Of a DNA stretch of 16,741 nucleotides, positions 1-5,729 are shown in pieces (position 1 is the stretch's first letter; each line of letters opens with the position of its first letter). Source of the DNA: an uncultured Lachnospiraceae bacterium (GTDB taxonomy: Bacteria > Bacillota > Clostridia > Lachnospirales > Lachnospiraceae); NCBI GenBank assembly GCA_910588885.1, contig CAJUSQ010000067.1, forward strand, positions 1 through 16,741, given 5' to 3'. The notes below the pieces were generated by a model. It saw only the letters and a program-made list of their open reading frames with translations, made no database searches and was not told the origin of the DNA. A program made the translations under genes and the position numbers.

Positions 1-179
1 CGACTTATTCCAATAATGGGTGGACGATGTATACCACCAATGCGGAGGCTGCCAGGCAGACGGAAATGTGCATGATCTATAATGAGGCATGGGGAAATGC
101 CAAGAGAGGTATTCCGCTGGCAGGTGAAGAAGCGGTCAATGTGGAAAATCCACAGAACAGTTTTGATGCAAAAGCATAG
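1..179 (+). CDS. C-terminal end of an unrecognised protein (5' end outside window)
   Basis: An open frame runs from the left edge (codons in phase with base 3) to a TAG at 177-179, giving 58 residues. It ends in a polar tail (VNVENPQNSFDAKA). The body is rich in Ala, Asn, Glu and Met, with the stretch RQTEMCMIYNEAWGNAK looking helical. I do not recognise a family from this fragment, and no membrane segment is visible. It is supported as coding because the frame stays open to the edge and a strong rho-independent terminator begins about 40 bases after the stop. Confidence 0.6.
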   Translation, partial: TYSNNGWTMYTTNAEAARQTEMCMIYNEAWGNAKRGIPLAGEEAVNVENPQNSFDAKA

Positions 180-220
180 CGGGAAATTATCCCCAATAAG
201 CCACAGCCTGATAAGGTAGG

Positions 221-258
221 GCGCATGAAAAGTATTAATTACGCTTCATGCGCTTTTT
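221..258 (+). terminator. Rho-independent terminator of the left-edge gene
   Basis: A perfect 9-bp stem, GCGCATGAA (221-229) with TTCATGCGC (245-253), encloses a 15-base loop and is followed at once by TTTTT (254-258). It lies about 40 bases after the stop at 179 and just before the next promoter, so it separates the two transcription units. Confidence 0.85.
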
Positions 259-276
259 GCTTATAAGGCTTTTTAA

Positions 277-305
277 TTGACAAATATGATTTGGGGGGGG
301 ATAAT
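277..305 (+). promoter_or_regulatory. Sigma-A promoter with G8 tract in the spacer
   Basis: TTGACA (277-282, perfect -35) is separated by exactly 17 bases from GATAAT (300-305, five of six matches to the -10). The end of the spacer is a run of eight G (293-300) whose last G is the first base of the -10 hexamer. Gain or loss of a G would change the spacer length. It would drive the broken lipoprotein gene at 342. Confidence 0.75.
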
Positions 306-341
306 GATTTTGGTATTGTAAACGGAAAGGAGATTATGAAA

Positions 342-758
342 ATGAGAAAGAAAATTCTTGTGACAGCGATGGTGGCTGTTATGGCGGTACGGCTTGCAGG
401 GTGCGAAAGGACAGGAGGAAGCGGCAGAGAAACCTGTGGGGGCATCTGAAACGGAAGAGATGGGAATTCAGGATGAGGAAGAGCCGGAGCCGGAAGTACT
501 GCCGGAGGAAACCCCAGGGGAAGAGCCGCCAGGAATCTGGAGGTGCTTAATGTAGAGGCGAACGACATTAATGATTCGGATACAGAGGAGAAACTGGAGA
601 CGTTGGGATATAGTGTAAATTATAATGCGATCAGTGACTTTAGCGTTGTGTCAGAACTGCCGAGTTTGAAGAACCTTATGTTGGGAGGGAATCCCGTTGA
701 AGATATGTCGCCATTGGAAACGGCGAAAGAAGATGGCGTAAGTATTAGCGGATTGTAA
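342..758 (+). pseudogene. Frameshifted lipoprotein with leucine-rich-repeat-like end
   Basis: AAGGAG (327-332) lies 9 bases before ATG 342; an in-frame ATG at 336 is too close. The start encodes a lipoprotein signal: a basic N-terminus (MRKK), a hydrophobic core and the lipobox LAGC. Right after the Cys the reading leaves this frame. The next frame (about 406-525) gives a Glu/Pro-rich linker (EEPEPEVLPEETPGEE). Around 525-535 it returns to the first frame with LEVLNVEAN and then SELPSLKNLMLGGNPVEDMSPLE, resembling leucine-rich repeats of surface proteins. The reading is therefore +1 followed by a compensating -1, and the first frame as written stops at TGA after about 35 codons. It is either a decayed gene or carries two base-call errors. 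The whole would be about 139 residues, short for an LRR surface protein. The functional assignment is tentative. Confidence 0.65.
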
Positions 759-824
759 TTGGGAATGAAGCAGTATAAGAAGCGGATGGAATATGCGCTG
801 TCCCGAATCCCCCATATTTTCCTC

Positions 825-853
825 TTGCCCATGGGAGGGAGCAAGGGTATAAT
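825..853 (+). promoter_or_regulatory. Promoter of the DUF4230 gene pair
   Basis: TTGCCC (825-830) and a perfect TATAAT (848-853) are 17 bases apart. The spacer region contains an inverted repeat, CTTGC (824-828) and GCAAG (841-845), around the palindrome CCCATGGG (828-835), which could be an operator. Transcription would start near 860, leaving a leader of about 100 bases before the ATG at 964. Confidence 0.7.
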
Positions 854-887
854 ACTTTTATATGGCGCTGATACGAAAAGGCATCCC

Positions 888-921
888 CGAACCTCATAGG
901 CGATCGGGTTCGTGTTTTTTT
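888..921 (+). terminator. Hairpin plus T7 run in the leader (possible attenuator)
   Basis: CGAACC (888-893) can pair with GGTTCG (907-912), and a run of seven T follows (915-921). The structure lies downstream of the TATAAT at 848 and upstream of the start codon at 964, so transcripts from that promoter must cross it. The stem is only 6 bp, so termination may be weak. It could be an attenuator, or the end of a short transcript. Confidence 0.45.
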
Positions 922-963
922 CCGGCGGCCTTCCAAATGGGATTCTATATACGGAGGAAAAGA

Positions 964-1611
964 ATGAGTTCTGAAAATAATAATGAGAAAAGAAAAAGAT
1001 ACAAATTCAAAGGGGTGCTTTTTGCTTTATTTGTGATTGGCGCGGTTTTTGCACTGAAAGCCATCCTGGACAACAAAGGGAAATTCCTGGAAAAGTTCGG
1101 AAATTCCGTGGCAGATGCCATTGAGGGGGAGGAAGGGAAAGTCACCACTATCAGTGAAGTAACGCTGGATCAGGTTTTTGATATCCAGGAATTATCCACG
1201 GCGGATTATACCTATAATGCCATTGCGAAAGCCTACGACGAGGGCGGAAGCAACGTCCGGTATTATGTGGCATACGAAGGCCGGGTAAAAGCAGGGATTG
1301 ATTTCGGTAAAATCGAATGCCGGATTGACAAGGAAGAAAAAATCATCACGATTACCCTGCCGGAGGTGGAATTGAAGGAAAAAACCGTAGATCCTGGCAC
1401 TATGGAATATATTTTTAAGGATAAAAAGAGCGAAAGCGAAACGGTGCACCAGGAAGCATATCAGATCTGCGAAGCGGATTTGGAGCAAAAGACAAAGGAT
1501 GCGAAGGAGCTTCTTCATTTTGCGGAAGAAAACGCCGCTGCGGTAGTAAAGGCCCTTGTGATGCCCTGGGTAGAACAGATTGATGCGGACTATACCGTTG
1601 AGATCCGGTAA
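964..1611 (+). CDS. DUF4230 domain protein, membrane-anchored
   Basis: I start it at ATG 964 because GGAGG (953-957) sits at proper spacing; an upstream in-frame ATG at 862 would translate through the leader hairpin. The 215-residue product has a polar, basic cytoplasmic start (NNNEKRKRYKFK), one membrane segment at about residues 17-35 and an extracytoplasmic domain. The domain has features I associate with DUF4230: an early helix with ELSTADYTYNAIAKA, then YVAYEGRVKAGIDFGKIECR, then strand-rich IITITLPEVEL, and a charged C-terminal helix before VEQIDADYTVEIR. The biochemical role of this family is not known to me. It shares an operon with a paralogue 13 bases downstream. Family assignment is from remembered sequence patterns. 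Confidence 0.8.
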   Translation: MSSENNNEKRKRYKFKGVLFALFVIGAVFALKAILDNKGKFLEKFGNSVADAIEGEEGKVTTISEVTLDQVFDIQELSTADYTYNAIAKAYDEGGSNVRYYVAYEGRVKAGIDFGKIECRIDKEEKIITITLPEVELKEKTVDPGTMEYIFKDKKSESETVHQEAYQICEADLEQKTKDAKELLHFAEENAAAVVKALVMPWVEQIDADYTVEIR

Positions 1612-1624
1612 GGGGGTAGTACAT

Positions 1625-2278
1625 ATGCGGAAAAAGATCATTATTTTTGTGATGATAGGAAGTTTGCTTCTGAACATTTGTTCTTGTTCCGGGCAGGGAG
1701 ATAAGGCAGCCGAGACAAAAAAGGACGCCGGGCCGGAGGAAACCAAAGAGACGATGGATATGAGCTGCCCGGATCTTTCGCAGATTCGCTCTATCTGTGA
1801 GCTTGCAACCTTGGAATGCTATTACCATAATGTGGCAAAGTCTGTGAAAGAAAAAGGGGAAGGGCTTTCCCATATTGGAGAAAAGGACCGGATTTTCTGG
1901 ATCGAATACAGCGGAGTGGCAAAATTCGGGATCAACATTGCAAAAGTGGACATGAAGATGGATGGGACGGAGCTTACGATTACGATTCCCAGGGCAGAGC
2001 TGCTGGGACTGTCGGAGTATTCCTTTACGGAGGACAGCTACATTTCCTCGGATGACGGAATCAATAAGAATCCCATTACCGCAAAAAACCAGACCGAAGC
2101 GATTGCAGCCGCAGAAGCGGATATAGAGACAATTTTTGCCCGGGATGACGCCATGCTTATGCGTGCAGAGGAGAATGCAAAAAAACTGATTGAGAACTAT
2201 GTAAAACAGCTGGGGCAGATTGCAGAGGTGGAATACCGGATTGCCTGGGTGTATGAGGATGGGGAAGAGGAAAAATAG
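1625..2278 (+). CDS. DUF4230 domain lipoprotein, paralogue of the previous gene
   Basis: AAGGGGG (about 1611-1617) precedes ATG 1625 by 7 bases; a longer frame from 1580 would overlap the upstream gene and has no ribosome site. The 217-residue product begins MRKKIIIFVMIGSLLL and ends its signal with ICSC, a plausible lipobox, then a Lys/Glu/Thr linker. The rest parallels the upstream gene: SICELATLECYYHNVAKS, IEYSGVAKFGINIAKVDMKM, ELTITIPRAEL, then a long Ala/Glu-rich helix and EVEYRIAWVYEDG at the end. The pair probably arose by duplication and then diverged in mode of attachment (transmembrane anchor against lipid). Both would face the cell exterior. Function unknown. Confidence 0.8.
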   Translation: MRKKIIIFVMIGSLLLNICSCSGQGDKAAETKKDAGPEETKETMDMSCPDLSQIRSICELATLECYYHNVAKSVKEKGEGLSHIGEKDRIFWIEYSGVAKFGINIAKVDMKMDGTELTITIPRAELLGLSEYSFTEDSYISSDDGINKNPITAKNQTEAIAAAEADIETIFARDDAMLMRAEENAKKLIENYVKQLGQIAEVEYRIAWVYEDGEEEK

Positions 2279-2290
2279 CTTTCCCCGTCC
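2257..2290. terminator. GC-rich hairpin at convergent gene ends
   Basis: GGATGGGGAA (2257-2266) pairs with TTCCCCGTCC (2281-2290), 10 bp with one G-T pair. The stop codon of the upstream DUF4230 gene (2276-2278) lies in the loop, and the stop of the deacetylase on the other strand is 25 bases away. Neither side has a T run, so it is only a weak candidate for a bidirectional terminator or mRNA-end stabiliser. Confidence 0.35.
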
Positions 2291-2315
2291 CCACACCCCA
2301 ACAACTGCGGCAGAA

Positions 2316-3419
2316 TCACTCCTTTGAACGGGAAGTGCGTGGATACTGCACCGGGTCCATGGTTTCGTCCAGAGCACGGAAAGAATATCCCTTCTTCTGC
2401 AGGGATTTCAGCACCTGGGGAAGGGCATTCAGGGTCGGATGCTTTCCGGGGCCGTCATGCATCAGAACCACGGGAAAATCATAATTTCCCACATTTGTGC
2501 CGATGTTTTCCAAAATATTTTCCGAGGTAGTCAGGTTGCTGCCGTCTCCCGAACTGACGTTCCAATCATAATAGACAAAGCCCCGCCGTTCCATTTCGGT
2601 GATAATTTCGTCCGTTATGGATTTTTTCCCGTTGTTGCTGCCCCCGGGAAACCGGAACAGGGCAGGGCGGACGCCGGTTTCTTCATAAACCCAATCGTAT
2701 ACCTTCTGAAAGTCCGATAAAAATGCGTCTATGGAAGCATAGATTTTCTGATAATCGTGGCTGTAGGAATGCAGGGCCAGGGTGTGTCCCCGGGACACGA
2801 TTTCCGATAAATATTCCGTATATTCTTTGTCCTCTTTATAGACCACGAAAAACGTAGCCTTGGCGTCGTATTCGTCCAGCAGGTCCAGTACCTTTGGGGT
2901 CAGGTCGGAAGGGCCGTCGTCAAAGGTCAGGTACACATATTTTTCCGTTTTCTCCCCGGTGCTGCCGCTTCCTTTCCCGTCCTTCCCGGATTTTTTGGCT
3001 TTTTCCCGTTTCTCATATTCTGCCTGGGAATAAAGCTCCGGATATTTTTCCTGGTAATCCTTCTCCCCGGACGTTTCTTCCTGCGCTCCGTCTTTTTGAC
3101 TGCTGTTCTTATTCTTGCTGTTTTTCCCGGAATCCCCGTCATCATCCGTTTCCGTGTCTGCTTCGGCAAATCCGGTCAGGGCGTCGATCTGCTCCGTTAA
3201 TTCTTTCACATAGTCTGCCTGCCCGGCCAGGGCGTCTTCCGTTTGGGAAAGCGTTTCCTCTAAAGCTGCGACTTTTTCATCTTTTTCCTGCAGTTGTTCG
3301 GTAAGGCTGGACACACGCTGCCGGGACTGCTGCATTTCAGAAAAAGCGTAGCCGCTGCCGAGCAAAACCAATAGTACGACAGCCAGAAGTGCGGCAAAGA
3401 TGTTTTTTTTCTGCTTCAT
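2316..3419 (-). CDS. Membrane-anchored NodB-type polysaccharide deacetylase
   Basis: The predicted 367-residue enzyme removes acetyl groups from a cell-surface polysaccharide, probably peptidoglycan. ATG at 3419 is preceded by AAAGGA at good spacing; a frame extended to 3467 has no such site. In order: signal anchor (about 7-27); a helix likely to be a coiled coil (29-83); an Asp/Lys/Ser/Gly-rich spacer (85-158); NodB domain (160-355). The NodB motifs are complete: TFDDGPS (165-171; D167 catalytic base, D168 metal), HSYSH (217-221, both metal His), RFPGGS (256-261), DW (285-286) and LMHDGP (H321 catalytic acid). The coiled coil and spacer would hold the domain out from the membrane. The gene has its own promoter. 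Substrate (N-acetylmuramic acid against N-acetylglucosamine) cannot be told from sequence. Confidence 0.92.
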   Translation of the reverse strand: MKQKKNIFAALLAVVLLVLLGSGYAFSEMQQSRQRVSSLTEQLQEKDEKVAALEETLSQTEDALAGQADYVKELTEQIDALTGFAEADTETDDDGDSGKNSKNKNSSQKDGAQEETSGEKDYQEKYPELYSQAEYEKREKAKKSGKDGKGSGSTGEKTEKYVYLTFDDGPSDLTPKVLDLLDEYDAKATFFVVYKEDKEYTEYLSEIVSRGHTLALHSYSHDYQKIYASIDAFLSDFQKVYDWVYEETGVRPALFRFPGGSNNGKKSITDEIITEMERRGFVYYDWNVSSGDGSNLTTSENILENIGTNVGNYDFPVVLMHDGPGKHPTLNALPQVLKSLQKKGYSFRALDETMDPVQYPRTSRSKE

Positions 3420-3478
3420 AATACTCGTCCTTTCCAAAAGCTGTAATCTGTAATTGATATGAAACAAGCAATGCTTTT

Positions 3479-3507
3479 ATAATAGCACGAAGCGGTTTTC
3501 CTGTAAA
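3479..3507 (-). promoter_or_regulatory. Promoter of the polysaccharide deacetylase gene
   Basis: Read on the minus strand: TTTACA (3507-3502), 17 bases, TATTAT (3484-3479). Transcription would start near 3472, giving a leader of about 50 bases before ATG 3419. Confidence 0.7.
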
Positions 3508-3546
3508 GAGGGGCTGCGGTTTTGCCGGGGCGCGTATGGAACCGTG

Positions 3547-3579
3547 GTTACTGTTCACATTCATGGTGTTCACAGTAAC
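3547..3579. repeat. Perfect inverted repeat, possible operator
   Basis: GTTACTGT (3547-3554) and ACAGTAAC (3572-3579) are exact reverse complements, 17 bases apart. The interval contains TGTTCACA repeated imperfectly in the same direction. No T run follows on either strand, so it is not a terminator. It lies about 40 bases upstream of the deacetylase -35 and 70 bases upstream of the T-box promoter, where an activator or distal repressor site could be. The binding protein is unknown. Confidence 0.5.
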
Positions 3580-3609
3580 GATACCGTAACCGGAAAAGAT
3601 TCGGAAAAA

Positions 3610-3637
3610 GGTTCGAAAAAAAAGGTTCGAAAAAAAA
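3610..3637. repeat. Tandem 14-bp A-tract repeat upstream of the T-box promoter
   Basis: GGTTCGAAAAAAAA occurs twice head to tail (3610-3623, 3624-3637), with a degenerate third copy just before it (GATTCGGAAAAA, from 3598). The A8 tracts end 12 bases before the -35 at 3650, where UP elements act, so they may raise promoter strength or bend the DNA. Confidence 0.7.
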
Positions 3638-3649
3638 GAACATTTCCTG

Positions 3650-3678
3650 TTGCAATCCAAAATAATCTGTGCTATGAT
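3650..3678 (+). promoter_or_regulatory. Promoter of the T-box / aspS2-gatCAB operon
   Basis: TTGCAA (3650-3655), a 17-base spacer and TATGAT (3673-3678). The start of transcription would be near 3685, a few bases before T-box stem I. A-tract repeats lie immediately upstream. Confidence 0.8.
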
Positions 3679-3689
3679 AGGCAGTAATT

Positions 3690-3957
3690 AATTTACTCAA
3701 AAAGAAATGCGGGGAAGGAGACTCCTATCTTCAGAGGCTGACAGGAATATGGCGTCACCGACTGAGAGCGCCATTTGGAAGAGGGGATAGCGGGAACACT
3801 CCGGAGCAGATTGGCTGAAATTATCCAGTAGGTCAATACGTGGATGCGCGTTAAGCATGAGAGAGGGGTATGATGCGAAAGCGAATGCCCAAAGCGGGTG
3901 GTACCGCGGGAATAGAGAGAATCCCGTCCCGGAATGTGTTTACATTCCGGGACTTTT
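3690..3957 (+). promoter_or_regulatory. T-box riboswitch, Asn (and possibly Glu) specifier
   Basis: This tRNA-sensing leader controls the aspS2-gatCAB operon. The T-box core GCGGGTGGTACCGCGG is at 3894-3909. Stem I has a base GGAG (3717-3720)/CTCC (3799-3802), then CTATC (3725-3729)/GATAG (3786-3790), and an apical stem ATGGCG (3749-3754)/CGCCAT (3769-3774). The specifier loop is CGGGAACA (3791-3798). AAC (Asn) at 3795-3797 is in the standard place, followed by the usual purine; GAA (Glu) overlaps it at 3794-3796. The tRNA 3'-end contact is TGGT (3899-3902); its T can wobble-pair with the G discriminator usual in bacterial tRNA(Asn) and tRNA(Glu). Uncharged tRNA should favour the antiterminator and let transcription pass the terminator at 3926. 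Pairings were drawn by hand. Confidence 0.95.
3926..3957 (+). terminator. T-box leader terminator
   Basis: A perfect 12-bp stem, GTCCCGGAATGT (3926-3937) with ACATTCCGGGAC (3942-3953), a 4-base loop and TTTT (3954-3957). It is the off-state structure of the T-box; sequence just before it (TCCCG, 3922-3926) and its 5' arm are available to pair with the T-box G-rich segment in the antiterminator. Confidence 0.92.
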
Positions 3958-4039
3958 GTCGTTTCGGCGGGATTTAAAAATACCTGGCAGCCGGCAGCTG
4001 AAAGTTTTGATGAACATTCCGGGAAAGGAGTGCAGAGCA

Positions 4040-5374
4040 ATGGAGTTTACGACAGGAATCAGGAAAAAGGAAACCGTGGAAATCAGCGAGCTTTTAACGG
4101 GGGACTATATGGGACGCAATGTAAAAGTAAACGGCGCCGTCCATGTCATACGGGATATGGGGGAAGTGACCTTTGTAATTTTGCGGAAACGGGAAGGGCT
4201 GCTGCAATGTGTATTAGAGGAGCAGGCAAAAGGGTTTCTTATCCGAAAGGATTTGACGGAGGAAGCGGCCGTTGAAGCGGAGGGAATTGTGAAGGCGGAG
4301 GAACGGGCACCCGGAGGTGTGGAAATACGAGTATCGAACATACGTTTTCTTTCGAGACCGGACGGGCCTCTTCCGCTGCCGGTTTCAAAATGGAAGCTGA
4401 ATACCTCTCTGGAAGCAAAGCTGAACTACCGATCCGTTTCCCTGCGGAATGTGCGGGAGCGGGCCAAATTCAAGATTCAGGAGGGCATCGTAAGGGGATT
4501 TCGGGATTTCCTTTACGGACAGGGATTTACGGAAATACGGACGCCGAAAATCGGGGCCAAGGGCGCCGAGGGCGGTTCCAACCTGTTCCGGCTGGATTAT
4601 TTCCACCGTCCGGCGGTGCTGGCCCAGAGCCCCCAGTTTTATAAGCAGATGATGGCGGGGGTATTTGACCGGGTATTTGAAACGGCCCCGGTGTTCCGGG
4701 CGGAAAAGCACAACACCAAGCGCCATTTGAACGAATATACCAGCCTGGATCTGGAAATGGCCTATATTGACGGGTTTGAAGACCTGATGGACCTGGAAAC
4801 CGGATTTTTACAGGATATGCTGGCCCTGCTGAAGCGGGAGTATGAAAAGGAATTAAAGCTTCTGGATGCGGCCCTTCCGGATGCCGGGCGGATTCCCAAG
4901 GTGCGGTTTGAGGAAGCGAAGCGGCTGGTTTCCGAAAAATACCGCCGGGCCATGAAGAATCCTTACGATTTGGAACCGGAGGAAGAATTGCTGATCGGAC
5001 AGTATTTTAAGGAAGAATACGATGCGGATTTTGTATTCGTAACCCATTATCCTTCCGGAAAACGTCCCTTTTATGCCATGGACGACCCGGAAGATACTTC
5101 CGTTACCCTAAGCTTTGATTTGCTGTTAAGAGGGATGGAGATTACCACCGGCGGCCAGCGGATTCATGATTACCGGATGCTGATGGAGAAAATCGAAAAG
5201 CGGGGGATGGAAACGGAAGGCATGGAACAGTATTTAAATACCTTCCGCTGCGGGATGCCGCCCCACGGCGGCCTGGGGATCGGCCTGGAACGGCTGACCA
5301 TGAAGCTGCTGGGGGAAGAAAACCTGCGGGAAACCACACTTTTCCCCAGGGATTTGGGACGGCTGGAGCCATGA
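4040..5374 (+). CDS. aspS2: Aspartate--tRNA(Asn) ligase (archaeal-type, non-discriminating AspRS2)
   Basis: This class II synthetase attaches Asp to tRNA, here probably tRNA(Asn), as substrate for GatCAB. ATG 4040 follows AAAGGAG by 9 bases and lies 80 bases after the T-box terminator. At 444 residues it is the short archaeal/eukaryal form, lacking the GAD insertion of bacterial AspRS (about 590). An N-terminal OB-fold anticodon domain (about 10-105) precedes the catalytic core: motif 1 near FTEIRTPKI (163-171), motif 2 VFRAEKHNTKRHLNEYTSLD (218-237) and motif 3 GLGIGLERL near the C-terminus. By hand alignment with Thermococcus AspRS, H35 and P91 fall where discriminating enzymes have Trp and Lys (W26, K85). 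His and Pro there mark relaxed enzymes that accept tRNA(Asn). It is the first gene of the operon and overlaps a possible gatC ATG. Confidence 0.93.
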   Translation: MEFTTGIRKKETVEISELLTGDYMGRNVKVNGAVHVIRDMGEVTFVILRKREGLLQCVLEEQAKGFLIRKDLTEEAAVEAEGIVKAEERAPGGVEIRVSNIRFLSRPDGPLPLPVSKWKLNTSLEAKLNYRSVSLRNVRERAKFKIQEGIVRGFRDFLYGQGFTEIRTPKIGAKGAEGGSNLFRLDYFHRPAVLAQSPQFYKQMMAGVFDRVFETAPVFRAEKHNTKRHLNEYTSLDLEMAYIDGFEDLMDLETGFLQDMLALLKREYEKELKLLDAALPDAGRIPKVRFEEAKRLVSEKYRRAMKNPYDLEPEEELLIGQYFKEEYDADFVFVTHYPSGKRPFYAMDDPEDTSVTLSFDLLLRGMEITTGGQRIHDYRMLMEKIEKRGMETEGMEQYLNTFRCGMPPHGGLGIGLERLTMKLLGEENLRETTLFPRDLGRLEP

Positions 5375-5394
5375 AAAGAGAAGGGAGGATTACA

Positions 5395-5718
5395 TTGAAG
5401 CATCAGGGAACGGAAACGTTGGAAAGGAAAAATGTGATTTCCGATGAAACCATAGAATATGTAGGGATCCTTGCCAAGCTGGAGTTGTCCGAAGCAGAAA
5501 AGGAGCAGGCGAAACAGGATATGGGCAGGATGCTGGATTATATTGATATGCTGAATGAACTGGACACGGAAGGAGTCGCGCCCATGTCCCATATCTTTCC
5601 GGTACACAATGTATTCCGGGAGGATGTGGTGGAAAACGGTGACGAAAGCCGGGCCATGCTGAACAATGCGCCGGAACGGAAGGATGGATGCTTCAAGGTT
5701 CCGAAGACCGTGGAATAG
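5395..5718 (+). CDS. gatC: Asp-tRNA(Asn)/Glu-tRNA(Gln) amidotransferase subunit C
   Basis: GatC is the small subunit that wraps GatA and GatB together in the amidotransferase. I prefer the TTG at 5395, since AAGGGAGG (5381-5388) stands 6 bases before it. An in-frame ATG at 5371, overlapping the aspS2 stop, would add 8 residues but has a ribosome site too close. From TTG the product has 107 residues against a usual 95 or so. It shows the family pattern: an N-terminal helical part (ISDETIEYVGILAKLELSE, 15-33), a middle helix (MGRMLDYIDMLNELD), then VAPMSHIFPVHNVFREDVV and the C-terminal APERKDGCFKVPKTVE. The stop overlaps the ribosome site of gatA. Low sequence conservation is normal for GatC, but the context leaves little doubt. 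Confidence 0.93.
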   Translation: MKHQGTETLERKNVISDETIEYVGILAKLELSEAEKEQAKQDMGRMLDYIDMLNELDTEGVAPMSHIFPVHNVFREDVVENGDESRAMLNNAPERKDGCFKVPKTVE

Positions 5719-5729
5719 GAGGGAAGACC

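Noticed and set aside
862..963. Longer N-terminus of the first DUF4230 protein starting at ATG 862
   Set aside because: It would translate the leader hairpin and T run, has no ribosome site, and adds a stretch unlike a signal; GGAGG before ATG 964 decides the start.
1415..2377. Long open frame on the minus strand (about 320 codons) across both DUF4230 genes
   Set aside because: Opposite-strand genes have clear signal, ribosome site and family pattern; this frame has no ribosome site and a composition typical of an antisense shadow.
3857..4039. Longer N-terminus of AspS2 starting at ATG 3857
   Set aside because: This stretch is T-box antiterminator and terminator; AAAGGAG and ATG 4040 give the normal family start.
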